Below are positions 15,423 to 24,200 of a stretch of 41,999 bases of DNA, one piece after another; the first letter of the stretch is position 1; each line of letters opens with the position of its first letter. A program made the position numbers and the translations under genes. Below the pieces are notes generated by a model that saw only the letters and a list, made by a program, of their open reading frames with translations, was not told where the DNA came from and made no database searches. Origin of the DNA: Rhodospirillales bacterium (lineage in GTDB: Bacteria > Pseudomonadota > Alphaproteobacteria > Acetobacterales > Acetobacteraceae); the NCBI GenBank assembly GCA_017304945.1, contig JAFKLG010000098.1:1-41999 (forward strand). The letters run 5' to 3'.

Positions 15423-16142
15423 ATGAGCGTCGCGCTCCAGGCGGTCGATCTCACCCGGGTCCTGCCCGGCCCGGTGCCGACCACCCTGGTCGCGGGCGTC
15501 GACCTGGGATTTGCGGCCGGCAGCTTCACCGCGATCAGCGGTCCTTCGGGGTCAGGCAAGTCCTCGCTGCTCTATCTCCTCGGCATGCTCGATCGACCCA
15601 CGAGCGGCGAGGTTCTCCTGTCCGGCCAGCCCACCGCTTCGCTCGACGACGAGCAACGTGCGCGGCTGCGGCTCGAGCGCTTCGGGTTCGTGTTCCAGTT
15701 CCACTTCCTGCTGCCCGAGTTCAGCGTGCTCGACAACGTCCTGCTGCCGATGCGCAAGCTGGCGCGCCGCAGTCCCCCGGCGATGCGGGCCCACGCGCTG
15801 GCGCTGCTCGACGCGCTCGACATGGGCGCCTGTGCCGGCAAGCTGCCGGCCGCGCTGTCCGGTGGGCAGCGTCAGCGTGCCGCGATCGCGCGTGCGCTGG
15901 CCAATGATCCGGCGTTCATCCTGGCGGACGAGCCGACCGGTGCGCTCGACACCCGCAACGCGGCTGCGGTGTTCGCGATCCTGAGCGGGCTCGCGCGGCA
16001 GGGACGAACGGTGATCGCGGTGACGCACGACCAGGGCCTCGCCGCGACCGCGGATCGGCGCGTGCGGCTGGTCGATGGACGCGTGGTCGCGGACGACGCG
16101 CCGGTGACGGAGTCGGCTTGCGTCGAGCGGATGGCGCCCTGA
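15423..16142 (+). CDS. ABC exporter ATPase, MacB/LolD-like
   Basis: A 239-residue cytoplasmic ATPase of the MacB/LolD subgroup. Walker A is GPSGSGKSS at about 40-48. The Q-loop FVFQFHFLLPEFSVLDNVLLP is the MacB/LolD fingerprint. The signature is LSGGQRQR, and Walker B is FILADEPTGALD. GGAGGGG precedes ATG 15423, 79 bases after the permease stop. In MacB itself the ATPase and permease are one polypeptide; here they are separate, as in LolCDE and many adaptor-dependent systems. It is the last gene of the exporter operon. Confidence 0.93.
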   Translation: MSVALQAVDLTRVLPGPVPTTLVAGVDLGFAAGSFTAISGPSGSGKSSLLYLLGMLDRPTSGEVLLSGQPTASLDDEQRARLRLERFGFVFQFHFLLPEFSVLDNVLLPMRKLARRSPPAMRAHALALLDALDMGACAGKLPAALSGGQRQRAAIARALANDPAFILADEPTGALDTRNAAAVFAILSGLARQGRTVIAVTHDQGLAATADRRVRLVDGRVVADDAPVTESACVERMAP

Positions 16143-16167
16143 CGATCCATCTCGAACCACTGCGGCG

Positions 16168-16185
16168 CGCGGCGATCGCCGCGCA
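16168..16185. repeat. Perfect 18-bp palindrome between converging genes
   Basis: GCGCGGCGATCGCCGCGC is fully self-complementary and lies 26 bases after the exporter operon stop and over 110 bases before the end of the lipid kinase gene. It could fold as a cruciform or hairpin, but it has no T-run on either side. It is not a convincing intrinsic terminator on its own. It might also be a chance product of high GC. Confidence 0.35.
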
Positions 16186-16301
16186 ATCCGTTCTTCCTGC
16201 GCGACGTCGCCGTGTCGGATTGGAAAGGTTGCTGGCGAAGGTCTTTCAGTCGTCTGCGCGCGGGTGGATCGACCGCGCCGCCGGTCGGCGTGATCGGCGT
16301 C

Positions 16302-17174
16302 TCACTCCGGCGGGGGCACGAACACGCGCAGCGCCGCGCGCTGGACGCGGATGGTGACCGGCGTCTCGGTGGTGATCTCTCCGTCGGTGTTGACCGACCG
16401 GGTGCGACGGGTGCGGACGGTGACTTCCTCGCCGGCGAGCGTGCGGATCTCCGCCCAGTCGCGCACCGTGCCCCGGCGTAAGGCCGGCAGCAGGCGCAGC
16501 ACCTGCCACCAATGGTCGACCTCCAGGCTGAAGGCGTGCAGCCGCCCGTCGTCGATCCGCGCGTGCTCGTCCACCACCATGCCGCCGCCGTAGTGCCGGC
16601 CGTTGCCGATCGCCACGTGCACGGTGCGGGAGACGTGGGTCTGTCCGCCATGCTCGATCCAGGCGGTGAACGGGCGCACGCGGCGCAGCACCCGCAGGCC
16701 GGCGACCGCATAGCCCAGCACGCCCCAGCGTCGCTTGGCATCCCGGGTGAGCGCGCGGGTCAGGTCGACGCCGAGACCGATATTGGCGACGTTCAGGAAC
16801 GGATGTCCGTTCGCCTCCCCGACATCGATCGGCGCGAGGTGACCGGCCGCGATCACCCGCGCGGCCGCTTCGGGTTCCAGCGGCAACCCGATCGTGCGGG
16901 CGAAGTCGTTGCCGGTGCCCAGCGGGATGACCCCGAACGGCAGCTTGGTTTCCAGCAGGGCGGGGACGGCGGCATTCACCGACCCATCCCCGCCGCCGAT
17001 CACCACCAGATCCACCTCCGCCGCGTTCTCCCGGATCTGCGCGCTGCTCTCAGCACCGTCCGGCGCGCAGCGCACATCGAGCCCGGCGCCCTGCAGGGCG
17101 GTGCGCACGATCTCCGCGCTCTCCGCCCCGCGCCGGCTGCGCGGATTGATCAGCAGGAGCGCGCGCCGACTCAC
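16302..17174 (-). CDS. Diacylglycerol/lipid kinase family protein (YegS-like)
   Basis: A 290-residue lipid kinase of the DAGK_cat/YegS family. The nucleotide-binding GGGDGS is at 60-65 and the second motif PLGTGNDFA is at 84-92. The C-terminal beta-sandwich (NVANIGLGVDL, AIGNGRHYGGGMVV, SVNTDGEI) completes the two-domain fold. The start is GTG 17174, overlapping the TerC-family stop by four bases (GTGA). The product would phosphorylate a lipid, such as diacylglycerol, phosphatidylglycerol or a long-chain base, at the inner face of the membrane. It is the last gene of the TerB/ExoD/TerC operon. Confidence 0.92.
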   Translation of the reverse strand: MSRRALLLINPRSRRGAESAEIVRTALQGAGLDVRCAPDGAESSAQIRENAAEVDLVVIGGGDGSVNAAVPALLETKLPFGVIPLGTGNDFARTIGLPLEPEAAARVIAAGHLAPIDVGEANGHPFLNVANIGLGVDLTRALTRDAKRRWGVLGYAVAGLRVLRRVRPFTAWIEHGGQTHVSRTVHVAIGNGRHYGGGMVVDEHARIDDGRLHAFSLEVDHWWQVLRLLPALRRGTVRDWAEIRTLAGEEVTVRTRRTRSVNTDGEITTETPVTIRVQRAALRVFVPPPE

Positions 17175-17896
17175 CGGGTCGCCGGCCGGCCGCGGCGCGA
17201 GGCGATCAGGTTCAGGCTCTCGACCAGCGCCGAGAAGCCCATGGCCGCGTAGACGTAGCCCTTCGGCACGTGGAAGCCGAACCCGTCCGCCATCAGCGTC
17301 ATCCCGATCAGCAGCAGGAAGCTCAGCGCCAGCATCTTCACCGTCGGATGGCGGCCGATGAAGGTCGAGAGCGGGCCTGCCGCCACCAGCATCACGAACA
17401 CGGCAATGATCACGGCCGCCATCATGATGGCGAGGTCGCTCGCCATGCCGACCGCGGTGATCACGCTGTCCAGCGAGAAGATGATGTCGAGTGCGATGAT
17501 CTGCACGATCGTCCCGGTCAGGCTTGCGTGCGCCCCCGCCTTCGGGCCGCCGGCCTCGGTGTCCTCGAGCCGGTGATGGATCTCGCTGGTCCCCTTCCAC
17601 ACCAGGAACAGGCCGCCGCCGATCAGGATCAGGTCGCGCCAGGAGAAGGTGAAGCCCAGCGCGCTGAACACCGGATAGGTGAGGTGCATGATCCAGGTGA
17701 TGCCGGCGAGCAGCGCCAGCCGGGTGAACAGCGCGAGGCCGAGGCCGACGCGCCGCGCCATGCTCTGCTGGTGCGCCGGCAGCCGCCCGGCCAGGATCGC
17801 GATGAAGACCAGGTTGTCGATGCCGAGGACGATTTCCATCGTCGTGAGAGTGAGCAGGCTGATCCAGGCCTGCGGGTCGAAGAGCAGGTCGAGCAT
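17171..17896 (-). CDS. TerC family membrane protein, possible manganese exporter
   Basis: A 241-residue integral membrane protein of the TerC family with about seven hydrophobic spans. The two conserved acidic motifs are EIVLGIDNLVFIAI in helix 1 and DIIFSLDSVITAVG near the middle. The loop PKGYVYAAMGFSALVE is also conserved. TerC, Alx and YceF-type proteins are implicated in manganese export and tellurite resistance, so metal efflux is the likely role. GAAGGA precedes the ATG. It begins nine bases after the exoD stop and overlaps the lipid kinase gene by four bases. Confidence 0.9.
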   Translation of the reverse strand: MLDLLFDPQAWISLLTLTTMEIVLGIDNLVFIAILAGRLPAHQQSMARRVGLGLALFTRLALLAGITWIMHLTYPVFSALGFTFSWRDLILIGGGLFLVWKGTSEIHHRLEDTEAGGPKAGAHASLTGTIVQIIALDIIFSLDSVITAVGMASDLAIMMAAVIIAVFVMLVAAGPLSTFIGRHPTVKMLALSFLLLIGMTLMADGFGFHVPKGYVYAAMGFSALVESLNLIASRRGRPATR

Positions 17897-17905
17897 CGTG
17901 GTCCT

Positions 17906-18502
17906 TCAAGCGATCCAGGTTGAGAGATGTACCAGCGCGGCCCAGCCGGCCGCCAGCAGAACGAGGTCGAGCACCAGCGCGACCATCGCGGCGAGGAGGC
18001 CGGCGAGCACCGCGAGCCCGTCTCCTGCGAGCAGTCCGAGACCCATCAGCACGACGGCGATCGCCGGGGCAGTGTTGCCGAACGGGACCGGCAGGGCGAT
18101 CAGCACGCCGCAGACGAGCGCGGCGAGGCCGATTGCGCGGCGGCCCGCGGGGCCGGTGGCCCAGGTGGCGCGGCGGCGGATGCGCCGCTCGATCCAGTGC
18201 AGCCGCGGCGCCAGGCGCTCGATCGCGGCCGACAGCGGCTGGCCGGGGATGCAGCGGCGCCGCACGCCGCCGGGCAGCCAGACATGCTCACGCCCCAGCA
18301 GGAGGCCGATCGCAACGAGGCAGAGCGGCAGGCTCAGCAGCACGGCGATGCCCGGCACGAAGGCGGCGAGGCCGCAGATCACCAGCAGCATGGCCGTGGC
18401 GACGTGACCGAGCCGGTCGGCGAGACGGCCGAGGGTGACGGAGGAGGCGAGCAGTTCGCTGCGCAGCGCGAGCAGTCGGGCGGAGGCCGCTTGTGGTGTC
18501 AT
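17906..18502 (-). CDS. ExoD family membrane protein
   Basis: A 198-residue protein of the ExoD (exopolysaccharide synthesis) family. An N-terminal amphipathic region is followed by paired hydrophobic hairpins (ATAMLLVICGLAAFVPGIAV, LCLVAIGLLLGREHVWLP) and two further membrane segments. The duplicated FVPGI/ALPVPF motifs mark the family. In Sinorhizobium meliloti, exoD mutants have altered exopolysaccharide and alkali sensitivity, and the molecular function is not settled. The start overlaps the TerB-like stop by four bases (ATGA), linking it to the operon. Confidence 0.88.
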   Translation of the reverse strand: MTPQAASARLLALRSELLASSVTLGRLADRLGHVATAMLLVICGLAAFVPGIAVLLSLPLCLVAIGLLLGREHVWLPGGVRRRCIPGQPLSAAIERLAPRLHWIERRIRRRATWATGPAGRRAIGLAALVCGVLIALPVPFGNTAPAIAVVLMGLGLLAGDGLAVLAGLLAAMVALVLDLVLLAAGWAALVHLSTWIA

Positions 18503-18933
18503 CGCGCCGGTTCCGCGGGGGTGCGGAGGCGGTCACGGATCGAGTCGATGATGGCGATCTCCTGCGGCCAGGTCACGCCGTCGGCCAGCGCCACATGGGT
18601 CGCGGCCTGGGTGACGAGATCGGCGCAGGGGCTGCCGACCACCGCCGCGAACAGCGGCGCGGCATCGGGGGTGTCGCGGACCGCCTCGTCGAACAGCGCC
18701 ATCGGTGCGCTGCGGCCCCAGCGGGCCAGCACGCCGTGATGGCGCAGCAGCCGCAGCAGGCTGCGGCGTTCGCGCGGGGCGACGTGCCCGTCGGCGGTGG
18801 CGACCAGCGCGGCGGCAACGATCGCGGCATGGATGGTGGCGGTGCTGGGATGCAGGGTGACCTGCGGGCGGGCCGTCGGGCGCCCATTCGGGGTGTGGCT
18901 GAGGCGGCGGCGGGCGACGGCGTGATCCGGCAT
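18499..18933 (-). CDS. TerB-like protein
   Basis: A 144-residue soluble protein with the TerB/DjlA-N all-helical fold signature, in which an acidic ADG-containing loop occurs twice: ALVATADGHVAPRERRSLLRLL near residues 40-65 and ADGVTWPQEIAIIDSIRDRL near the C-terminus. GGAG lies about ten bases before ATG 18933. It is the first gene of the operon with exoD, a TerC homologue and a lipid kinase. TerB and TerC also occur together in tellurite-resistance systems, which supports the call. The protein probably senses or buffers metals or stress at the membrane. The function is unproven. Confidence 0.72.
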   Translation of the reverse strand: MPDHAVARRRLSHTPNGRPTARPQVTLHPSTATIHAAIVAAALVATADGHVAPRERRSLLRLLRHHGVLARWGRSAPMALFDEAVRDTPDAAPLFAAVVGSPCADLVTQAATHVALADGVTWPQEIAIIDSIRDRLRTPAEPAR

Positions 18934-19142
18934 CCTAGAAGCTCCTGCGGTATGCCGCGCAGACAGGGAGCTCGGACGGGGCCATGAATTCCAGTCTCTC
19001 AGCCGCTCGTCGATCGCCGCTGCCATGCGCGGTGATCCGACATCGCGGGGGACGCCGGCGAACCGGCGGACCGCCAGAGGGGCCCGGATCAGGTGTTGAA
19101 CCACCACTACGTAAGAAGCGGGATGATGGGTTCAAGAGGCGC

Positions 19143-20123
19143 TCAAGGCGCCCGGATCAGCCCCGAGTCGCGCATGCGCTGCTGCGACGCGCGCATGCTC
19201 TCGCCCACCACCAGCGCCGCGGCGAGCGCGCGCCGCCCGGCCGCCGCGTCCACCGCCACCGGGGCGCCGTCCAGGATCGCGGCGGCGAAGGCGTCGTGTT
19301 CGGCGGCGAGCGAATCGTGGTCTTCCCAGGCCACTTCCTCCACCCCGAATCCGGCGACGCCGGGGACGGGCTGGCCCTGGCCGCGCGCCACCACGGTCAG
19401 CTTGCGGGCCGCGAAGTCGACGGTGAGGTAGGCGTCCTGCGCGAAGATGCGCATGCGCCGCTCGATTCGCGGTGAGACGCGGCTCGCGGTGATGGTGGCG
19501 ACGGCGCCGTTGGCGAATCGGATTCGGGCGTTGGCGATGTCCTCATGCTGGCTGGCGACCGCGGCGCCGACCGCGTCCACGCTCTCGATCGGCGCGGCGA
19601 CCAGCGCGAGCACGAGGTCGAGGTCGTGGATCATCAGGTCGAGGATGACGGACACGTCGGTGCCGCGCGGCTTGAACGGCGCGATGCGCGCGGCCTCGAT
19701 ATAGAGCGGGGCGCCGGCGCGGCCCTCAAGGGCGCGGTAGGCGGCGGAGAAGCGCTCCAGATGCCCGACCTGCAGCACGAGGCCGCGTTCGGTCGCCAGC
19801 GCCGCGAGCTCGTCGGCCTCGGCCAGCGTCGCTGCGATCGGCTTCTCCACCAGCACGTGCTTGCCGGCGCCGAGCGCGGCGGCGGCGAGGGCGTGGTGTG
19901 CCTCGGCGGGGGCGGCGACCACGAGCGCGTCGATCCCTTCGAGCAGGGCGGGGAAGTCGAGCGCCGGGGCGCCGGCCTCCCACCCCACGGTCTTGGCGCG
20001 TTCGACGTCGGGATCGTAGACGCCGACCAGCCGCGCGCGGTCCGACGCCGCAACCTTCAATGCATGGTAGCGGCCAAAATGGCCCGCACCGGCCACGCCG
20101 ATTCGCAGTCGCTCCGCAGTCAT
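19143..20123 (-). CDS. Gfo/Idh/MocA family oxidoreductase
   Basis: A 326-residue NAD(P)-dependent dehydrogenase of the Gfo/Idh/MocA family. The Rossmann motif GVAGAGHFGRYHA is at 9-21. The catalytic EKP is at 93-95, and the family's LDLMIHDLDLVLAL appears in the second domain. HLERFSAAYRAL and ILDLMIHD are typical of the subgroup found next to lpxI/lpxB in alphaproteobacteria, which suggests a role in lipopolysaccharide sugar metabolism. No lpx genes are in this window, however. The start is set at ATG 20123, where family similarity begins. It lies alone, divergent from the tRNA-Val. Confidence 0.9.
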   Translation of the reverse strand: MTAERLRIGVAGAGHFGRYHALKVAASDRARLVGVYDPDVERAKTVGWEAGAPALDFPALLEGIDALVVAAPAEAHHALAAAALGAGKHVLVEKPIAATLAEADELAALATERGLVLQVGHLERFSAAYRALEGRAGAPLYIEAARIAPFKPRGTDVSVILDLMIHDLDLVLALVAAPIESVDAVGAAVASQHEDIANARIRFANGAVATITASRVSPRIERRMRIFAQDAYLTVDFAARKLTVVARGQGQPVPGVAGFGVEEVAWEDHDSLAAEHDAFAAAILDGAPVAVDAAAGRRALAAALVVGESMRASQQRMRDSGLIRAP

Positions 20124-20248
20124 TGCCAACCCATTGGTGCCCTGAGCCAGTGTAGCGGCTGGCGGCGGCGTTGGCACGCCGGGGCGCAGCGTCGGGACCG
20201 CTTGACAGCGCGGCAGCCCGGCCTCTATCAACCCGACCCCTACGGGAT

Positions 20249-20323
20249 GGGTGCGTAGCTCAGCGGGAGAGCATCGCCTTCACACGGCGGGGGTCACAGG
20301 TTCAATCCCTGTCGCACCCACCA
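20249..20323 (+). tRNA. tRNA-Val (CAC)
   Basis: Complete cloverleaf with encoded CCA. The acceptor stem GGGTGCG pairs with CGCACCC. D arm is GCTC-AGCGGGA-GAGC. The anticodon loop TTCACAC reads CAC, for valine. The T arm is ACAGG-TTCAATC-CCTGT. The discriminator is A and CCA is at 20321-20323. It begins about 126 bases upstream (in reverse orientation) of the Gfo/Idh/MocA gene and about 190 bases before the next gene. Confidence 0.97.
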
Positions 20324-20509
20324 TCCCACACCTCCAGGCCTCCACATCGGTTCTGCAGCGCCGCTGCTTTCGCCGTGAACCTCGGCCGGGGCGGCGGATG
20401 GGTGCCGCGAACCCATCACATCCGTGCCAGCGCGGCTCTAATGTGTCTCCGGGATCACCCCCGGCATGCAGAGTCCGTATAATAGTTGCGGGCAACAGGC
20501 GAGGTAAGG

Positions 20510-21211
20510 ATGCCACTTTACCGCATCATCAGGAGCAGCGGGCGGTCCGCGGTCCCATCCTCAACCTGGATCTGCAAGCCGACCGACGCGGAGGCGCTGA
20601 TCGCAGCGCGGGATCTCCTCGGCCGCGGCGACTACGCGGAGGTCTGGGGTGAGCACGAGCTGGTGGGATGTCTGCGCCGGGGGGCGGACGCGGCCGCGGC
20701 GCCGCGGGCGCGAGGCGGCCGGCCGATGATGCGCTACGCAGCCGCCGGTCTCGCCACCACCACCGGCATCGCGCTGCTGTTCATGACGCTGCAAGGCGCC
20801 GGCCGCGCGCCCGCTGGGCCAGCCGCGGAGGGAGACCGGCAGGTGGCGGTGGTGACGCCGGCGGTCGCCGGCGACTCGGACGCGTCCTCCACCGAACCGA
20901 TGCCGATGGACGTGGCCGCGGCGGCGCTCGGGGAACCGGAACCGTCGGCGGGCACGCAGATCGCCGCGGCGGATGACAGTGCCGAGACGGCGACGCTCGA
21001 CCCGCAATCGGTCCAGGCCGCCGCCCCGCCGCCGCCGGGACAGGACGTTCCGATCGCGGTCCGCCCCGTGCAGCGGGCACACCGGCACGTCCCGGTGCGC
21101 CAGCTTGCCTCCCGAGCGTCCACGCAGCGGCGGGTGTTCGCGAGTCGTGAGCATTCCGTGGTGAACGTCTACGCAATGTTCGGACAGGGGTATGTCCAAG
21201 GCGGGAACTAA
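20510..21211 (+). CDS. Single-pass membrane protein of unknown function
   Basis: A 233-residue protein. The N-terminal segment of about 60 residues (MPLYRIIRSSGRS, then DAEALIAARDLLGRGDYAEVW) weakly resembles short alphaproteobacterial stress-response domains. A hydrophobic span at about 74-94 follows, and then an Ala/Pro-rich, disordered-looking C-terminal half. GAGGTAAGG lies right at the start, so ATG 20510 is preferred over an upstream in-frame start. A TATAAT hexamer at 20478-20483 could be a -10 element, but no good -35 is paired with it. It lies 86 bases before the aspartic-protease/Hint gene on the same strand, so the two may be co-transcribed. I cannot name its function. Confidence 0.6.
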   Translation: MPLYRIIRSSGRSAVPSSTWICKPTDAEALIAARDLLGRGDYAEVWGEHELVGCLRRGADAAAAPRARGGRPMMRYAAAGLATTTGIALLFMTLQGAGRAPAGPAAEGDRQVAVVTPAVAGDSDASSTEPMPMDVAAAALGEPEPSAGTQIAAADDSAETATLDPQSVQAAAPPPPGQDVPIAVRPVQRAHRHVPVRQLASRASTQRRVFASREHSVVNVYAMFGQGYVQGGN

Positions 21212-21297
21212 GCCCCCACGCCGCTGACGAACCACTTTTCGTTCGATCCCCGTACGTTATAGGTTTCCCCGAACGGACCTGACGTGACGGGGGATCG

Positions 21298-24200
21298 ATG
21301 ACCGCGGCGGCGACTTGGACGCTCTACGACGGGTCGGACGAATCGTATTTCCTGCCCTACAGCAGCAGCTCGTTCGGATCGGCCACGGCGATCGATCCGC
21401 GCATCAACGTCAGCATCGGCGACACCATCTTCTCCGCCCCGCTGGACACCGGATCGCGCGGCGCCTCAATCCCGCAGGCCTCGGTGCCCGACATCACGCA
21501 GGGGCCCGACGATCCGTCCGGCTATCTGTTCTACTGGAGCAGCGGCCGGCAGATCCAAGGCTACTGGCACATGATGACGGTGGGGTTTCCCGATGCGACG
21601 GGAACCAATACCGGCAGCGTCGCGGCGAGCGCCACCATCCCGGTGCTGATCGTGCAGCAGATCGTCGACCTGCCGGGCGACTGGCCGAACGGCACGCGCA
21701 CGCAGGCCGAAACGATCATCCCGCAAGCCGGGACCAGTTTCCTGAATTTCGGGATCGGCTTCGACCGGACCGGCGACGGCGACCTGCCCGAGAACGACAG
21801 TTACAATCAGAACTACAATCCATTCCTGAACCTGCAGCAGATGACCGCGGGCGGCATGGTGGCGGGATACGTCCTGACCCAGAACGGGGTGCAACTCGGC
21901 CTCACCGCCGCGAACACCGCGCCCACCGCCGACGATGGGCAGAGCCCGTTCGCCTACCAGAAGCTGCTTCCGACCCCATTCGCGCAGGTCGCCGGCAGTC
22001 CGCCGGACTGGCAGGTGGGCACCGGCAGCGTGGTGCTGAACGGCAGCACCTTCGCCACCGGGCAGGCGGTGCTGGACCTCGGCATCGGCAATGCGCTGCT
22101 CAGCCTGCCGTCGCCCCCGGCGCCCGTCACGCCCAATGCCACGACGCTGCTCAACAGCGGCTCGCTGGTGGTCAACCTGCTGAATTCGTTCTTCCAGGTC
22201 GGCTATGGATTCGAGGTGGGCGGCGCCTCGCCAATGGTGCCGCAGAACATCACCTGGTCGGCGATCCAGCCCGGCAACCAGGCGTTCAGCGAGAACGTGG
22301 ACCAGACCACGTTCTTCAACACCGGGCGCAACGCGCTGAACGGGTTCAACTACCTCTACGATGCGCGCAACGGCTATATCGGCCTGCAGCTCAATGCCGA
22401 TCCCGCGACGACCGGCGCGTTCCTCTCGCCCATGATCTCCTGGCAAGGTTCCGTCACGCTGGAATCCGGCTTCTCGGCCAGCTACCCGATCACGCTGGCG
22501 GCGGCGACCACGATCATGGCCGGCGGCACCGTCTCCCTGTCCGGTGAGCTGAGCGGGGGCGGGCTGCTCACGATCGGCAGCGGCGCGGTGGCACTGACAT
22601 CCGCCAATGCGAACACCGGCGGCATCGTGATCGGCGCGGGCGCCACGTTGGAGCTGGGCGCGCCGGACGCGGCCGGCATCGGCACGATCGGCTTCGGCGG
22701 CCCCGCCGCGATGCTGCGGCTGGAGTCCGATGTGACGCAGGTCCCGACGGTTGCCGGACTGCAGTCCAACGACTTCATCGACGTCGCCGGGATCAATGGC
22801 GGTTCGGTGACGGTGGCGGGGACCTCGCTCACGGTCTCCAACGGCACGAGCAGCGTCTCGATTGCGCTCGACCACAGCTATGCCGGGACGTTCCGCAGCT
22901 TCGCCGACGGGTCGGGCGGCACCATGGTCGGCTATGTCGCGAGCAGCCAACCCTATGTGGTGCCGCTATACCACCTCGCGAACTCGACCAACCTGATGAT
23001 CTACGCCGCGCTGAACGGCGGGCCGCTGGTGCCGTACCTGCTCGATTCCGGCTCGCCCAACATGTTCGCGACGTACGGCACCTGGTGGCCGGGGCACGAC
23101 ACCCCGATCTCTCCGGCGGTGACCGATTCCTTCACCTTCGCCAACGGCACCACGTACGACTACGTGCCGGTGGCGACCAGCGTCTCGATCGGCAACGCCG
23201 CGGGCACCGTGCTGGCCGGCGCGACCAACGTGAACATCGCGCAGATCGTGTCGATCGTTTCGCATGGAACGAGTTACGACTACGCGAACTGGGCCAGCGC
23301 GGTCGCGCAGGGCGGCGCGCCGATCGCGGCCGACAACTCGTACGGCAATTTCAGCGCCGGCCTCTATGGCTCCAACGAACTCGCGACCGTGCTGGCGCAG
23401 GTGCCGATCGGCGATGGGCTGGAGAACGGCTTCATCATCCAGTCGGGCGGCGCGAGCGCGACGGTCGGCACGTTGACCATCGGGCTCGATCCCGGCGTGG
23501 TCGCGGCCTGGCGGGCGAATGCGCAAACGATCGTGCTGCCGATGGCCGCCACCGGCACGCTGTTGCCGAACCCGGACGGGAACGCCGCCAGCGTGATGGG
23601 GGCCGGGAAGGCCCAGGTCGGCAATACCACGATCACGCTGAACGACGGCACGACGTCCACCAGCTTCGCGATCCCGACGGTGATCGACACCGGCGGCGGC
23701 CCGAACAACATCATCTACAATCCTGGCGGCACGCCCGATCTCGGCGCGTTCCTGCAGGGCACGTCGAACGTGCTGCAGAACGGGATCAGCTACGAACTGT
23801 CCGGCACCACGGTCGGCGGCACCGTCGTGCCGCTGATGAACTACGTCACCAATCCCGGCACGCTGCCCGGCGGCGGCAACAGCCTGGCGATCGACAGCTC
23901 GGCCATTCCCGGCACCCTTCGCGTCAATCCGGGCATCAACCTGTTCGACCAGTATGACGTGATGTTCGACCTGCAGGACGGGCGGGTGCTCCTGCGGCCG
24001 CTCGAATGCTTCGCGGCCGGCACCCGGATCGACACCGCAGCAGGTCCCGTCGCGGTGGAGGCGCTGCGGGTCGGCGATGCGCTGCCCACCTGCCTCGATG
24101 GGCGCATGCGCCGGATCCGTTGGATCGGCCGCCGCACCATCGCCTGCAATGCGCATCCAGACCCGGCGCGCGTGCACCCGGTTCGCATCGCCGCCGGCGC

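Noticed and set aside
20478..20483. TATAAT as a promoter for the 20510 gene
   Set aside because: No acceptable -35 at proper spacing and a six-base match alone is weak.
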